Source: Candidatus Tityobacter terrigena
Lineage (GTDB): Bacteria; Vulcanimicrobiota; Vulcanimicrobiia; Vulcanimicrobiales; Vulcanimicrobiaceae
Reading direction: 5' to 3'
DNA: 54,500 nt
Assembly (NCBI GenBank): GCA_003156715.1
Contig: PMHO01000028.1
Span: 840-55,339, forward strand
Part shown: positions 35,740 to 45,881 of the stretch, in pieces
Numbering within the stretch: the first letter of the stretch is position 1
How the letters are laid out: the number at the start of each line of letters is the position of its first letter
Notes under the pieces: generated by a model
Seen by the model: only the letters and a program-made list of their open reading frames with translations
Databases searched by the model: none
Told to the model about the DNA's origin: nothing
Made by a program: the position numbers and the translations under genes

Positions 35740-37403
35740 CCGTCGACCATCGGTAGGTCCAAGCCGCGTTCGCGGGCGCAATCGAGCGCTTCGGGGTAGC
35801 CGGCATCGGCATGGCGCATGACGCCGCTGGCCGGATCGTTCGTCAGCACCCGCCCAACGCGGCGCGCGGCGGCTTCGCTGCCGTCGCAGACGACGACCAT
35901 GCCGGCGTGTTGCGAGAATCCGATGCCGGTGCCGCCGCCATGGTGAAACGAGACCCACGTTGCACCGCTCGCGGTGTTGAGCAGCGCGTTGAGAAGCGGC
36001 CAGTCGCTGACGGCGTCGGAGCCGTCACGCATCGCTTCCGTCTCGCGATTGGGGCTGGCCACCGAGCCCGAGTCGAGGTGGTCGCGCCCGATGACGACCG
36101 GCGCTTTCAATTCGCCGCGGGCGACCATCTCATTGAAGGCGAGGCCGACCCTTGCACGGTCACCCAGGCCAAGCCAGCAGATGCGCGCCGGCAAGCCTTG
36201 AAACGCGATGCGCTTGCGCGCGAGATCGAGCCAGTTGTGGAGGTGAGGGTCGTCCGGGATCAGTTCTTTCACCTTGGCATCGGTCGCGTAGATATCTTCC
36301 GGGTCGCCTGAAAGCGCCGCCCAGCGAAACGGTCCGACGCCGCGGCAGAAGAGCGGCCGGATGTAGGCGGGCACGAATCCCGGAAACGCAAACGCGTCCG
36401 TGACTCCTTCTTCGAACGCCATCTGTCTGATGTTATTGCCGTAGTCGACGGTCGGCACGCCGGCCTCGTGAAAGGCAAGCATCGCGCGCACGTGTTGCGC
36501 CATCGAGCGCTTGGCCGCGCGGACCGTGCCGCTGGGGTCGCTCGCACGGCGCTCCGCGGCTGCTTCGAGCGTCCAGCCGGCCGGCAGGTAGCCGTTGAGC
36601 GGGTCGTGCGCGCTCGTTTGGTCGGTGACGATGTCGGGCCGCACGCCGCGTCGCACGAGCTCGGGTAGGATTTCGGCGGCGTTGCCCAGCAGCCCGACGG
36701 AGAGCGCAGCGTTCCGTTCGCAGGCTTCGCGTACGAGCGCCAGCGCTTCGTCGAGGCTCTCGGTCTGACGATCGAGGTAGCGCGTTGCGATGCGCCGCGC
36801 GATGCGCGCCGGATCGCACTCGACGCAAAGGATCGATGCGCCGGCCATGCTGGCGGCGAGCGGCTGCGCGCCGCCCATGCCGCCCAGGCCCGCGGTCAAA
36901 ACCCATTTACCGCCAAGCCCGCCGCCGTAGTGCCGGCGACCCATCTCGACGAAGGTCTCGTAGGTGCCTTGCACGATTCCCTGCGAACCGATGTAGATCC
37001 ACGATCCCGCCGTCATCTGACCGTACATCATCAGCCCCTTACGGTCGAGCTCGTGAAAGTACTCGAGCGTGGCCCAGTGCGGAACGATGTTCGAGTTCGC
37101 AATCAGGACGCGCGGCGCATCGGGGTGCGTCTTGAAAACGCCGACGGGTTTGCCGCTCTGCACGAGCAGCGTCTCGTCGTCTTCGAGCCGCCGCAGCGTC
37201 TTGACGATCCTCTCGTAACACTCCCAGTTGCGTGCGGCTTTCCCGTTGCCGCCGTAGACGACCAAATCATCCGGCCGTTCGGCCACCTCGGGATCGAGGT
37301 TATTCATCAGCATGCGCAGCGGCGCTTCGGTTAGCCAGCTCTTGGCGGAACGGTCCGTTCCGCGCGGTGCGCGAATCGCCGCTCGCATTGCGGTCGCCAT
37401 CAT
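35724..37403 (-). CDS. hutU: HutU urocanate hydratase
   Basis: Converts urocanate to imidazolone propionate using bound NAD+. The 559 residues match the family (~555). NAD-binding [18 protein letters not shown], the substrate region [14 protein letters not shown], and [22 protein letters not shown] with the conserved Cys near residue 408 are present. Two adjacent ATGs (37403 and 37400) overlap the hutI TGA; GGAGGG lies just ahead and spaces better to the second, so the start is uncertain by one residue. Long upstream open frame is hutI shadow. Confidence 0.97.
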   Translation of the reverse strand: MMATAMRAAIRAPRGTDRSAKSWLTEAPLRMLMNNLDPEVAERPDDLVVYGGNGKAARNWECYERIVKTLRRLEDDETLLVQSGKPVGVFKTHPDAPRVLIANSNIVPHWATLEYFHELDRKGLMMYGQMTAGSWIYIGSQGIVQGTYETFVEMGRRHYGGGLGGKWVLTAGLGGMGGAQPLAASMAGASILCVECDPARIARRIATRYLDRQTESLDEALALVREACERNAALSVGLLGNAAEILPELVRRGVRPDIVTDQTSAHDPLNGYLPAGWTLEAAAERRASDPSGTVRAAKRSMAQHVRAMLAFHEAGVPTVDYGNNIRQMAFEEGVTDAFAFPGFVPAYIRPLFCRGVGPFRWAALSGDPEDIYATDAKVKELIPDDPHLHNWLDLARKRIAFQGLPARICWLGLGDRARVGLAFNEMVARGELKAPVVIGRDHLDSGSVASPNRETEAMRDGSDAVSDWPLLNALLNTASGATWVSFHHGGGTGIGFSQHAGMVVVCDGSEAAARRVGRVLTNDPASGVMRHADAGYPEALDCARERGLDLPMVDGYKPQ

Positions 37404-38617
37404 GTCCCTCCGGTGACGACGTGGCCGTTCTTCACGACGGTTGCACCCGGATTGACGCCGATGGCGTACGCCAGGTGCGCCGGGTGAGCCACGTCCCACA
37501 CCACGAAATCTGCTTTTCGACGCGGCGCTAGCGTCCCTAGCGCGCCCTCGAGGCCGAGGGCCCGGGCGGCGCTCGCGGTAAAGCCGCGCAGCGCTTGCGC
37601 CGGCGTCATCCGCCACAGCGTGCAGGCCAAATTCATCGCGAGCAGGGGCGAGACGAGCGGCGACGTGCCGGGATTGCAATCGGTCGCAAGCGCGATCGGC
37701 ACGCCCAGCTCCCGCAGCCGTTCGATCGGCGGCGGCGTTGAGTCGCGCAAGAAGTAATACGCACCCGGGAGCAGGACGGCGACTGTGCCTGCGGCGGCGA
37801 GCTCGGGCAGGTCGCTTTCGCGCGCATGTTCCAGATGATCGGCCGAAAGCGCGCGGTAGCGGGCGGCGAGTGCAGCTCCGCCGCCCGCGCTCAACTGGTC
37901 GGCGTGAATCTTGACGGGCAAGCCGAGCGCCTGCGCGGCGTCGAAGAAGCGGGCGGTTTGCGCTGATGAAAAGGCAATCGTTTCGCAGAATGCGTCGACC
38001 GCGTCGGCCAGGCCTTCGCGGACGACCGCCGGCAGCACGTCGCTGCACACGAACTCGACGTACGCGTCGGCATCGCCCTGCCACTCGGGGGCGAGCGCGT
38101 GGAGACCCAAGTACGTCGTGCGCACGTTCAGCGGATGACGCGCGCAAAGCGCACGGCCGACTCGCAGCAGGCGCAGCTCGGTTTCCTTGTCGAGGCCGTA
38201 GCCCGACTTAACCTCCAGGGTCGTCACGCCGTCGCGGCACATAGCCGCGACGCGTTTGTCGCTTGCGTCCGTCAGGGCGTCGTCGTTTGCCGCCCGGGTC
38301 GCGCGCACGGTGGAGAGGATGCCGCCCCCCGCCTGCGCAATCGCGGCGTAACCGGCGCCGTTTAAGCGCATTTCGAACTCGTGCGCGCGATCGCCGGCGT
38401 AGACGACGTGCGTGTGCGCGTCGATCAAACCCGGCGTGATACACCGGCCGGCAACGTCGTGCACGACGGAACCGGCCGCAAGCGAAGGAGGAAGCGCGGT
38501 GCGCGGTCCGAGCCAAACGATCGTATCGTCCCGCACGGCAATCGCCCCGTCTTCGATCGCCCCGTATTCGGCGCCGTCCATGGTGGCCAGAAACGCTCCG
38601 GTCCAGACCGCTTGAAT
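37400..38617 (-). CDS. hutI: HutI imidazolonepropionase
   Basis: Amidohydrolase opening the imidazolone ring. Metal and substrate blocks: [58 protein letters not shown] and [10 protein letters not shown]. The family's first strand (here [12 protein letters not shown]) must be included, and the only candidate start ahead of it is ATT 38617, with AAGGAG ten bases upstream; this gives 405 residues, the usual size. The next ATG (38581) would delete that strand. If ATT is right, this start overlaps the divergent hutF start by six bases. hutU follows with a four-base overlap. Confidence 0.93.
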   Translation of the reverse strand: MQAVWTGAFLATMDGAEYGAIEDGAIAVRDDTIVWLGPRTALPPSLAAGSVVHDVAGRCITPGLIDAHTHVVYAGDRAHEFEMRLNGAGYAAIAQAGGGILSTVRATRAANDDALTDASDKRVAAMCRDGVTTLEVKSGYGLDKETELRLLRVGRALCARHPLNVRTTYLGLHALAPEWQGDADAYVEFVCSDVLPAVVREGLADAVDAFCETIAFSSAQTARFFDAAQALGLPVKIHADQLSAGGGAALAARYRALSADHLEHARESDLPELAAAGTVAVLLPGAYYFLRDSTPPPIERLRELGVPIALATDCNPGTSPLVSPLLAMNLACTLWRMTPAQALRGFTASAARALGLEGALGTLAPRRKADFVVWDVAHPAHLAYAIGVNPGATVVKNGHVVTGGT

Positions 38618-39952
38618 TGTTTTTTCGCTCCTTTTGCGCTGCTGCCGGAAGGCTGGTCGCGCGACGTGCGCTTCGAGGTCGACGAGGCGGGAACGATCGC
38701 CCGCGTGGCCCCGAATTCGCCACGCGACGGCGCGACGCTGCTCGCCGGAGCGGCCGTTCCGGGAATGCCGAACGCGCACTCACACGTCTTCCAGCGCACG
38801 CTCGCCGGCCGCACCGAGGCCACCGCCGCCGACGATTCGTTTTGGGGCTGGCGCCGGGCGATGTATGCGTTCTTGGAGCACCTCGATCCCGATCTTTTCG
38901 AAGCGCTCGCGGCGGATGCGTACGTCGAGATGCTCAAGGCCGGCTACACGAGCGTCGCCGAGTTTCACTACCTGCACCACGGGCCCGGCGGCGTTCCGTA
39001 CGCGCACCGTACAGAGATGTCCGAACGCGTGCTGGCGGGCGCGCGAGCGGCCGGAATCGGGCTGACGCTCCTGCCGGTCTTCTATCGGTACGGCGATTTT
39101 GGAACGACGCCGCCGGCCGGCGGACAGGCACGCTTCGTCAACGATCTCGATGGCTTCACGCAACTCTGGCGCGAGCTAGCCCGGATGGTGAGCGGTATGC
39201 CGCTCGTGCGCCTGGGCGCCGCGCCGCACTCGCTGCGCGCCGTCGCGGCCGAAGACCTGCCGCGGCTGCTGGCGGCCGTCGATGCGGGCGCCCCGGTTCA
39301 CATCCACGTCAGCGAGCAGATGCGCGAGGTGCAAGCCTGTCGCGCCTACTACGGAACGACGCCGCTCGAGGTGCTCTCAAAGAGCGTCACGCTCGACGAG
39401 CGCTGGTCGCTGGTCCACGCGACTCATGCGACCCCGGCCGAACGCTCGCTCGTCGCCGCCGCGGGCTGCGTAGTCGTTCTCTGCCCGACGACCGAGGCGA
39501 ACCTGGGCGACGGAATCTTTGCGGCCAGTGATTTTGTTGCTGGCGGCGGGCGAATCGCGATCGGATCTGATAGCAACGTCAGCCTCGACGTTGCCGAGGA
39601 GTTGCGCTGGTTGGAATACGGCCAGCGCCTTACGTTGCAGCGGCGCGGCGTGCTGCGCAGCCCCGGCCGCTCGCTTGCCGGCGGCTTGTTCGAGCGTTGT
39701 GCGAAGGGTGGCCGCCAGGCCTTAGCGCAACCGGTCGGAGCGTTCGCGCCGGGCTCGCGCGCGGATTTCGTCGTCCTCGAAGAAGGCGACGAACAGAACG
39801 GCCCCTCGATGAATCGCTATGTATTCAAGAGCGGCGCGTGGCGCGTGCGTGACGTCATCGTCGCCGGCGGTTATGTGGTACGTGACGGCCACCACGCGCA
39901 AGAGGAAGCCATTCGACGGCGCGCGTTGCGCGCCGCCGCGTCGATCGCCTAG
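38612..39952 (+). CDS. hutF: HutF formimidoylglutamate deiminase
   Basis: Converts N-formimino-glutamate to N-formylglutamate and ammonia, the five-step branch of histidine degradation. An amidohydrolase with metal motifs NAHSHVFQRTLAG, VHIHVSEQ, HATHATP and GSDSNVSLD. The family opening (FFAPFALLPEGWSRDV) fixes the N-terminus: TTG 38612 is the only start nearby in frame, giving 446 residues (family ~450). No clear Shine-Dalgarno precedes it. The enzyme for the next step, HutG, is not in the window. It runs divergent from hutI and ends 27 bases from the convergent MOSC gene. Confidence 0.94.
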   Translation: MNCFFAPFALLPEGWSRDVRFEVDEAGTIARVAPNSPRDGATLLAGAAVPGMPNAHSHVFQRTLAGRTEATAADDSFWGWRRAMYAFLEHLDPDLFEALAADAYVEMLKAGYTSVAEFHYLHHGPGGVPYAHRTEMSERVLAGARAAGIGLTLLPVFYRYGDFGTTPPAGGQARFVNDLDGFTQLWRELARMVSGMPLVRLGAAPHSLRAVAAEDLPRLLAAVDAGAPVHIHVSEQMREVQACRAYYGTTPLEVLSKSVTLDERWSLVHATHATPAERSLVAAAGCVVVLCPTTEANLGDGIFAASDFVAGGGRIAIGSDSNVSLDVAEELRWLEYGQRLTLQRRGVLRSPGRSLAGGLFERCAKGGRQALAQPVGAFAPGSRADFVVLEEGDEQNGPSMNRYVFKSGAWRVRDVIVAGGYVVRDGHHAQEEAIRRRALRAAASIA

Positions 39953-39979
39953 CGAATTCGCGACCGCGCGTCTTCGCTT

Positions 39980-40627
39980 CTACCAGAAGATGCCGACGGT
40001 TGCGCCGACGGCGACGGTTCCGGGCACGATGACGGTGCAGTAGATGCCCATCTCGTTTTGCCGGTTTTGCACGATCTCGCGCAAGACGCGCGGGGTCGCT
40101 TCGCCGGTAACGACATCGTATGACGGCACCACGCAACGCTCGATCGGCGACACGACGCGAAGCTGCACGTCACCGATCTCGAGTCGCGCGCCGACCAAGG
40201 CCGCCTCGTTTTCGGCGAAGTCCGGCGTGCCGCGCACGAAGAAGTTCGGACGGAAACGCAACGGGTCGAGGTCCATGCCCACCAGCCGTTCCAACTCGCC
40301 CACCCATCGATCGAGAACGAGCGAGACGGGAAGGTCGTCGAAGTAGCGGCCCTCGTCCCCACGCTCTTCAAACCCAAGCTCGTGAGTCTTCTCGAGAGCG
40401 CGCACTGCTTCGACCGTTGCGAGCGTATGCAGCAGTGGATGCTCTTTGCCGCGAAACGCCTTCCCGCTGCGCGCGTGGTCCGCTTTCGTCACGAACAGCG
40501 CGCGCCGCCGGTCGCCCTCGAGCCCGTCGCGCTCGACGCGAACCGTTTCGAGCCGTTCGGCGCGCAAGCTCTTGACCGGATAGCGCCAGATGCACGCGAT
40601 CGTTCCGAGCGGGCTGCGCCGATCCAT
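39980..40627 (-). CDS. MOSC-domain protein
   Basis: A 215-residue protein with an N-terminal beta-barrel segment (ACIWRYPVKSLRAE, typical MOSC_N) and a MOSC domain containing FRPNFFVRG and SPIERCVVPSYDVVTGE, whose Cys lies at the position proposed to bind sulfur or molybdenum cofactor. MOSC proteins act in molybdenum-dependent reduction of N-hydroxylated compounds or sulfur transfer. ATG 40627 is the only start needed. The 168 bases to the divergent membrane-protein gene show no clear promoter. Confidence 0.85.
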   Translation of the reverse strand: MDRRSPLGTIACIWRYPVKSLRAERLETVRVERDGLEGDRRRALFVTKADHARSGKAFRGKEHPLLHTLATVEAVRALEKTHELGFEERGDEGRYFDDLPVSLVLDRWVGELERLVGMDLDPLRFRPNFFVRGTPDFAENEAALVGARLEIGDVQLRVVSPIERCVVPSYDVVTGEATPRVLREIVQNRQNEMGIYCTVIVPGTVAVGATVGIFW

Positions 40628-40795
40628 CTCCGAACTACTGCGCTATCCCAAACGAACCCACCTTGGTCGCGCCTCGTGCCCGTCGTGCAAGTAAGAGGTG
40701 CGGTGGTTTCGAATGCAACGGCCAACGCATGGGGTTCGGTTCGCCGGCTGCCGAAAACGGTTGGCGTAGGCCGTTCCGGTCGAAGGAGACGTTTC

Positions 40796-41782
40796 GTGAA
40801 TCCGACGCCGAGCCCATCGTCGACGCTCCGTCCGCTCGGGCTCGGGGAGATTCTGGACCGGGCCGTCAACCTCAGCGTCAAGTACGTCACGACCTTCGCG
40901 CTGATCTATGCTGCTTTCGCGGTGCCGATGGCGATTCTTCAATATCTCGGCTCGGGCGATCAGACTCGCAGCTTGACCGCATTAAGCGAGTTGCTTCGAG
41001 CGCAAGCGGCCGGAGGCAAAGCGGCGAGCCCGGCATCGCTCTCCAGCCTTCTTTCCAATTACCCGGTGCTTACGCCGGCACTCGGCCTCTTGTGGGCCGC
41101 ATTTTTCTTCATCTATCCGCTGCCGAAGGCGGCGTTGATCGTCGCGACCTCGAGCGCATACCTGCGCGGGGCGGCTGATTTCGGCCAAGCCTATCGCACG
41201 GCGCTGCGCCGCTGGTTGCCGCTCATCGCGCTCAACGTGCTGTACGTTCTATGCGCTAGCGTGCTCTACGTCGTCTTTGTTTTCGCGGGCGTCGTCATCG
41301 TTCTCGCCTTGAGCGCGGTCACGGCGACGATGCACGCGCTCGGAGTCGCACTCAGCGTCGCAGTTCTGATCGCGCTCGTCGTATTCGCGTTCCTCTTCGC
41401 GCTCGTCGCGGTGCTCGCGTACGAAGTCTCGACGTTCACCTGCGTGCTGGAAGACGCATCGTTCCTGGGCGCTTTTGGGCGCGGCGTCGAGCGCGTTTTC
41501 CGCGGCGCCGGTTTGCGGCGTTCGCTCGTTGTCGGGCTGGCCTACATAGCCGTGGTTATCGCGATCACCGTCGTCGCAGCGATGGGAGCAGTCGTTCTCT
41601 TTAGTTTGCTGCACAGCCCGGTCGTTGACGCGATCTTCTCAACGCTCTTGTCGCTCGCCACCGCCGCATTCGTAACGGCATTCGTCGGCATCTTCTACTT
41701 TGATCTTCGGGTGCGCGGGGAAGGGTTCGATCTGCAACTCGCGGCGGGTACGATGGAGCCGGCAACCTTCACTTCAACGTGA
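40796..41782 (+). CDS. Polytopic membrane protein of the MoxR/DUF58 cluster
   Basis: A 328-residue membrane protein of unknown function. Start GTG 40796 has AAGGAG seven bases upstream; the long open frame before it is shadow. After LRPLGLGEILDRAVNLSVKY, about six hydrophobic segments follow. The GEILDRA opening is shared with membrane proteins annotated near glycerophosphodiester phosphodiesterase membrane domains, but no catalytic residues are evident. It overlaps the DUF4129-like gene by four bases, so it begins the co-expressed row. Confidence 0.72.
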   Translation: MNPTPSPSSTLRPLGLGEILDRAVNLSVKYVTTFALIYAAFAVPMAILQYLGSGDQTRSLTALSELLRAQAAGGKAASPASLSSLLSNYPVLTPALGLLWAAFFFIYPLPKAALIVATSSAYLRGAADFGQAYRTALRRWLPLIALNVLYVLCASVLYVVFVFAGVVIVLALSAVTATMHALGVALSVAVLIALVVFAFLFALVAVLAYEVSTFTCVLEDASFLGAFGRGVERVFRGAGLRRSLVVGLAYIAVVIAITVVAAMGAVVLFSLLHSPVVDAIFSTLLSLATAAFVTAFVGIFYFDLRVRGEGFDLQLAAGTMEPATFTST

Positions 41783-42432
41783 ATTGGCCGCACGGCGATC
41801 CCGATGCGGTGATGCGTGCGGTGCTAGCGCAACCGGCCTACCGCTTCATTCACGCTGCGCCCCTCGCCGCCGACAAGCCGTCGCTCTCGGCGCTGATTTT
41901 GAGCTGGATCGTCGAGCATGCGCGCGATCTGCTGCGCCCGCTTCGAGAGCCCATGGCCGGCGCGCTCCGGGCGGGCGGGCCGCTCGGCGTTATCATTTCC
42001 TTCGCACTGGTGGCGGGCGCACTGGCCGCACTCGGGTATGGCGTCTTCCGGCTTGCGCTCGCTTTTGCACGCCCGGCGCAAACGCGCGGCGCGTCGCACG
42101 GCTCGCCGATTGACGCCCTGCTTAGCGCCGCCCAGTGGCAGCGGCGCGCGGCCGAGGCCGCCGCGCGAATGGACTACGGCCGTGCGATTGCGGCGCTGTT
42201 TGGCGCCGCGCTCGCCGTGCTGGACGCGCACGGCCTCGTGCCGTTCGACGCGGCGCGAGCGCCCGGCGAATATTGTCGCCTCGTTCGCGCCCTTCGAGCG
42301 CCCGCCGCCGAGCCGTTCGAAGCGCTAACCGATCGCTTCGTCCATGCGATCTACGCGGCCGAGCCGGCTCACGCCGCCGACTTTGAGGCCGCGACGCGCG
42401 CCTATCGGAGCTTGGAGCCGTTGCTCGCTTGA
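41779..42432 (+). CDS. DUF4129-like membrane protein
   Basis: A 217-residue protein: an N-terminal amphipathic region, one membrane helix (~73-96, VIISFALVAGALAALGYGVFRL), and a C-terminal helical domain with AAARMDYGRAIAALFGAALAVLDAHGLVPFD and EYCRLVRAL. This arrangement matches DUF4129, found alone or at the end of transglutaminase proteins in MoxR clusters. GTG 41779 overlaps the upstream stop and its TGA overlaps a TTG that starts the next gene. Function unknown. Confidence 0.7.
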   Translation: MNWPHGDPDAVMRAVLAQPAYRFIHAAPLAADKPSLSALILSWIVEHARDLLRPLREPMAGALRAGGPLGVIISFALVAGALAALGYGVFRLALAFARPAQTRGASHGSPIDALLSAAQWQRRAAEAAARMDYGRAIAALFGAALAVLDAHGLVPFDAARAPGEYCRLVRALRAPAAEPFEALTDRFVHAIYAAEPAHAADFEAATRAYRSLEPLLA

Positions 42433-43586
42433 GAAAGCAGCATCTGCCGCCGGTGGAGATCGCTGCGCTCGCGATCGCGGTTGCAATCCTGGTAACGATC
42501 GGCGTGCTCGGCCAGGATCGCGCCCAAGGCGGCGCCCCGGCCTTCGAGACGTACTCGAGTCTCGACGCTGCCGCGGGCGGCTATCGCGCGTGGTACGAGT
42601 TGCTCGGGCGCGAGGGGGTGCGGGTCGACCGCTTCGAGCGGCGCGCCGCTTTTCTCGACGGCACGATCGACACGCTCGTGTACGCGGAGCCCTTGCCGTT
42701 CGGGCCCCCGGCTGCCTCAAGCGAAGCCGATGCGCGCGCGCTCGAAACGTGGGTGCGCGACGGCGGGAGGCTGGTTTATCTCGGACACGACGCCGCCGCC
42801 GCACGCCGCGGAATTCTCAAGCTGCCGGGCACGGCCAAGGCGCACTCGGCAAGAGCGAGGGCACTCGATTCGAGGATTGTCGGCGTTGCGCCGGTCGAAA
42901 GCAGTTCACCGCTACGTTGGAAGCCTCGCCCGGGGCTCGCCGTTCTCGTGCGTGACCGGGCCGGCGCACTCGTCGTTCGTTACGCGTACGGCTCGGGGCA
43001 AGTGACCGCCGTCATCGATGAAGGGATCTTCGTGAACGCGCAAATCGGCAGGGGCGACGCGCCTCGCCTGGCGTTCGCGCTCGCGCGACCCGCTCGCTCG
43101 CGCGGCCTCGTCGCCTTCGACGAAGCCGTTCACGGCAGCCTGGCGGCGGAACGCTGGTGGTCGATCGTGCCACGCCCTTTTCTGGTTGCAATCGTCGTTG
43201 CGCTCTTCGTGTTCTTACTAGCGCTCGGCGGTGCGTGCGTCCGCCTCGGCCCTCCGCTCGTCCCGGTCGAACTACGCGCTCCAACCTCGGCCGAGTACAT
43301 CGATTCGGTCGCCGCCCTGCTCGAGCGTGGAAAAGCCACCGGCGCCGCCGTGCACGACGCGGTGCGCTCGACGGCGCGTGCCGTGGCGCGCGCCGTTGGT
43401 TCGAGCGACGAGGCATCGCCGGCGGAAGTTGCGGCTCGGCTGAATCGCAGCGATCTGCGCGAAGCGTACCTAGCGATGAATGCCGCCGCGCAGGCACCGG
43501 TTCGGGATGACCCAGACATGGTTCGCACGATCGGTTTAGCGCAGCTCCTGCGAAAGGAGTTACGGCATGGCCGCCGGGGCAACTGA
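42429..43586 (+). CDS. DUF4350-like membrane protein
   Basis: A 385-residue protein with membrane helices at about residues 9-27 and 247-270. The extracytoplasmic region has a Rossmann-like layout (YRAWYELLGREGVRVDRFE, LVYAEPLPF, LETWVRDGGRLVYLGHD) typical of DUF4350, a GldG-like fold presumed to bind ligands without enzyme activity. The start is TTG 42429 overlapping the previous TGA; no ATG/GTG fits better. It overlaps the MoxR gene by 20 bases, and its last codons carry that gene's ribosome-binding site AAAGGAG. Confidence 0.78.
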   Translation: MRKQHLPPVEIAALAIAVAILVTIGVLGQDRAQGGAPAFETYSSLDAAAGGYRAWYELLGREGVRVDRFERRAAFLDGTIDTLVYAEPLPFGPPAASSEADARALETWVRDGGRLVYLGHDAAAARRGILKLPGTAKAHSARARALDSRIVGVAPVESSSPLRWKPRPGLAVLVRDRAGALVVRYAYGSGQVTAVIDEGIFVNAQIGRGDAPRLAFALARPARSRGLVAFDEAVHGSLAAERWWSIVPRPFLVAIVVALFVFLLALGGACVRLGPPLVPVELRAPTSAEYIDSVAALLERGKATGAAVHDAVRSTARAVARAVGSSDEASPAEVAARLNRSDLREAYLAMNAAAQAPVRDDPDMVRTIGLAQLLRKELRHGRRGN

Positions 43587-44541
43587 TCTGGGCCGCCGGC
43601 TGCAAGCCGGCATCGAAGCGGTGATCGTCGGCAACGAACGCACCGCGTTCGGGTTTCTTCTCGCCCTGCTGGGCGGCGGACACATCTTGGTTGAAGGCGT
43701 TCCCGGCACCGCCAAAACGCTCTTCGTTCGCCTTCTGGCGGCGCTTGTTGGCGTGCCCTTTCGGCGCATCCAATTCACGCCGGACTTGATGCCGGCCGAC
43801 GTCGTCGGCACCACGGTCTTCAATCCGCAGACGGCCGAGTTCACCTTGCGCAAGGGGCCGATCTTTACGAATCTGCTCTTGGCCGACGAGATCAACCGAA
43901 CTCCGCCCAAGACGCAGTCGGCGTTGCTCGAGGCGATGGAGGAACGCCAGGTCACAATCGACGGCAACTCCGAAAAGCTCGAGGGGTTGTTCCTCGTATG
44001 CGCGACGCAAAATCCGATCGAGTTCGAGGGAACCTATCCGCTCCCCGAAGCGCAGCTGGACCGCTTTTTCGTGCGGGCACGCACGGCATATCCGACCCAA
44101 GCGCAGGAGCGCACGCTGCTCGCGCGCAGCGTCGAAGGCTTTGATGCGCACGACCTGGCAGCGGCCGGCGTAGCGCAGGTTGCAGGCATCGACGACGTGC
44201 TGGCAGCGCAGCGCGAGGTACGATCGATCTTCCTCTCCGAGGCGGTGCAAGGTTACCTGTATCACATCGTGGCACGGACGCGTTCGGCGAACGATCTCGC
44301 GCTAGGAGCGAGTCCGCGAGCCGGCATCGCGTTGCTGGTGGCCTCTCAGGCGGCGGCCGCAATCGACGGCCGCGATTTCGTCACGCCGGACGACGTCAAG
44401 GCGGTCGCGCCGCTCGTGCTTCCGCACCGCCTGATCGTTCGACCGGAGTCGCACGTCGAGGGAATCGACGCGGAAACGGTCGTGACGCGCATCCTGTCAG
44501 CCGTGGACGTGCCGAAGGAAACGGGCAAACGCTCTGGCTAG
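43567..44541 (+). CDS. MoxR-family AAA+ ATPase
   Basis: A 324-residue ATPase with Walker A VEGVPGTAKT, the MoxR hallmark IQFTPDLMPADVVGT, Walker B LLLADEINRTPPKTQSALLEAMEE, sensor 1 CATQNPIEFEGTYPLPEAQLDRF. MoxR proteins act as chaperones that activate a partner, usually a VWA/DUF58 protein encoded next door, as here. Start ATG 43567 has AAAGGAG nine bases upstream. Cytosolic; substrate unknown. Confidence 0.95.
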   Translation: MAAGATDLGRRLQAGIEAVIVGNERTAFGFLLALLGGGHILVEGVPGTAKTLFVRLLAALVGVPFRRIQFTPDLMPADVVGTTVFNPQTAEFTLRKGPIFTNLLLADEINRTPPKTQSALLEAMEERQVTIDGNSEKLEGLFLVCATQNPIEFEGTYPLPEAQLDRFFVRARTAYPTQAQERTLLARSVEGFDAHDLAAAGVAQVAGIDDVLAAQREVRSIFLSEAVQGYLYHIVARTRSANDLALGASPRAGIALLVASQAAAAIDGRDFVTPDDVKAVAPLVLPHRLIVRPESHVEGIDAETVVTRILSAVDVPKETGKRSG

Positions 44542-44548
44542 CGGCGGC

Positions 44549-45880
44549 GTGCGCGCGGTCGTACCGCCGATCTGGCTCTCGAGCCGCGGCGTTTGGATGC
44601 TGCTGTTTTTGTGCTTGCTGCTGGCGCTTTGCGGCTTCGTGGCGCGCCTGTTCGTACCGTTCGTCGCAGCGCTCGCGGCTTGCGTCGCGCTCGTCGCGGC
44701 CGACGCGGCGCTCGGCCCGTCGCGCCGCACGCTGCGGGTCGCACGCGAACCGGTCGGACACGCTGCCCTCCGGCGGCCATCGAAGGTGCGCTATCGCGTC
44801 GAGAACCGAGCCGACCTCGCCATCCGCCTGGGACTCATCGAAACTCCGGTCGCACGCATCGTGTTCGACCGCGACGTCGTCGAGGGGCGAGTGGCGGCAC
44901 GCTCTGCAGCAACGCTCGAGTCCGGTTTTCTCGCACGGGAGCGCGGCGAAGCGCGCTTCGGAACCCTGTTCTACTGGGTCGAGAACGGCATCGGTTTGCT
45001 GCGCAGGCGCTACGCGGTCGACTCCGAGGAAATCGTGCGGGTCTTTCCCGACCTATCGGCGGTCGAGGGATATGGCCGGCTCGCGCGGCGCAGCACGCTC
45101 CTCGATGACGGACTGCGCAGGCTGCGCCTGCGCGGGGTGGGTAGTGAGTTCGAGAGCCTGCGCGACTACGGTCCGGGCGATGCTTTTCGAGACGTCGATT
45201 GGAAGGCGAGCGCTCGGCGCGGGCGCTTGATGGTCGCACAACATGAGATCGAGCGCAGTCAGCAGGTCATCGTGACCCTCGACTGCGGACGTTTGATGAC
45301 GCCGCGCATCGGCTTGCAAAGCAAGTTCGACTATGCTTTGACGGCGGCGCTTTCGGTTGCGCGGATCGCACAGGCTGCGGGGGACAACGTCGGCTTGCAT
45401 GCCTTTGGAGCCAAGACGGTTTTGTCGATCGCTCCCCGCCGCGGCCGGGCTCACGTGGACGCTCTTGCGCGCAGTGCCTACGACCTGCATCCGAAACTCG
45501 AGGAGCCGGACTACGAGAGCGCCTTTGCAACGCTAGCGCGCCGCTACGCCAAGCGCAGCCTGTTCGTCTTCTTTAGCGACATGTTCGACCCGGTGACGTC
45601 GGCCGCCGTGCTCTCGAGCCTGGCGCTGCTCGTCCCACGCCACGTCGTCATGTGCGTGCTGATGAATGACGCCGCGATCGCCCGAGCGCTCGCGGTTGCG
45701 CCGGCGACGGCGCGCGAGGCCTATCGCACGAGCGTAGCGATGACCCTCGACGACGAGCGCGGACGCTCTATCGCAACCCTGCGCTCCCTCGGAATCATCG
45801 TCGTCGACGTGCCGGCACCCGAACTGACTGTCGCGCTGCTCGACGCATACCTCGACGTCAAAGCGCGCGGGCTGCTTTAG
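44549..45880 (+). CDS. DUF58 domain protein (VWA-like)
   Basis: A 443-residue protein. Two hydrophobic segments (~10-45) anchor it; the core DUF58 motif LRDYGPGDAFRDVDWKASARRGRLMVAQHEIERSQQ is textbook, and a VWA-like fold follows (VIVTLDCGR, LFVFFSDMFDP) with a DxDxG-type metal site degraded. DUF58 proteins are the usual partners of MoxR ATPases. GTG 44549 lies seven bases after the moxR stop. Function in envelope maintenance is suspected in the family but not established. Confidence 0.92.
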   Translation: MRAVVPPIWLSSRGVWMLLFLCLLLALCGFVARLFVPFVAALAACVALVAADAALGPSRRTLRVAREPVGHAALRRPSKVRYRVENRADLAIRLGLIETPVARIVFDRDVVEGRVAARSAATLESGFLARERGEARFGTLFYWVENGIGLLRRRYAVDSEEIVRVFPDLSAVEGYGRLARRSTLLDDGLRRLRLRGVGSEFESLRDYGPGDAFRDVDWKASARRGRLMVAQHEIERSQQVIVTLDCGRLMTPRIGLQSKFDYALTAALSVARIAQAAGDNVGLHAFGAKTVLSIAPRRGRAHVDALARSAYDLHPKLEEPDYESAFATLARRYAKRSLFVFFSDMFDPVTSAAVLSSLALLVPRHVVMCVLMNDAAIARALAVAPATAREAYRTSVAMTLDDERGRSIATLRSLGIIVVDVPAPELTVALLDAYLDVKARGLL

Positions 45881-45881
45881 A

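Noticed and set aside
37404..38147. Upstream extension of hutU through hutI.
   Set aside because: Arg-rich shadow; HutU family start and SD place the start at 37400-37403.
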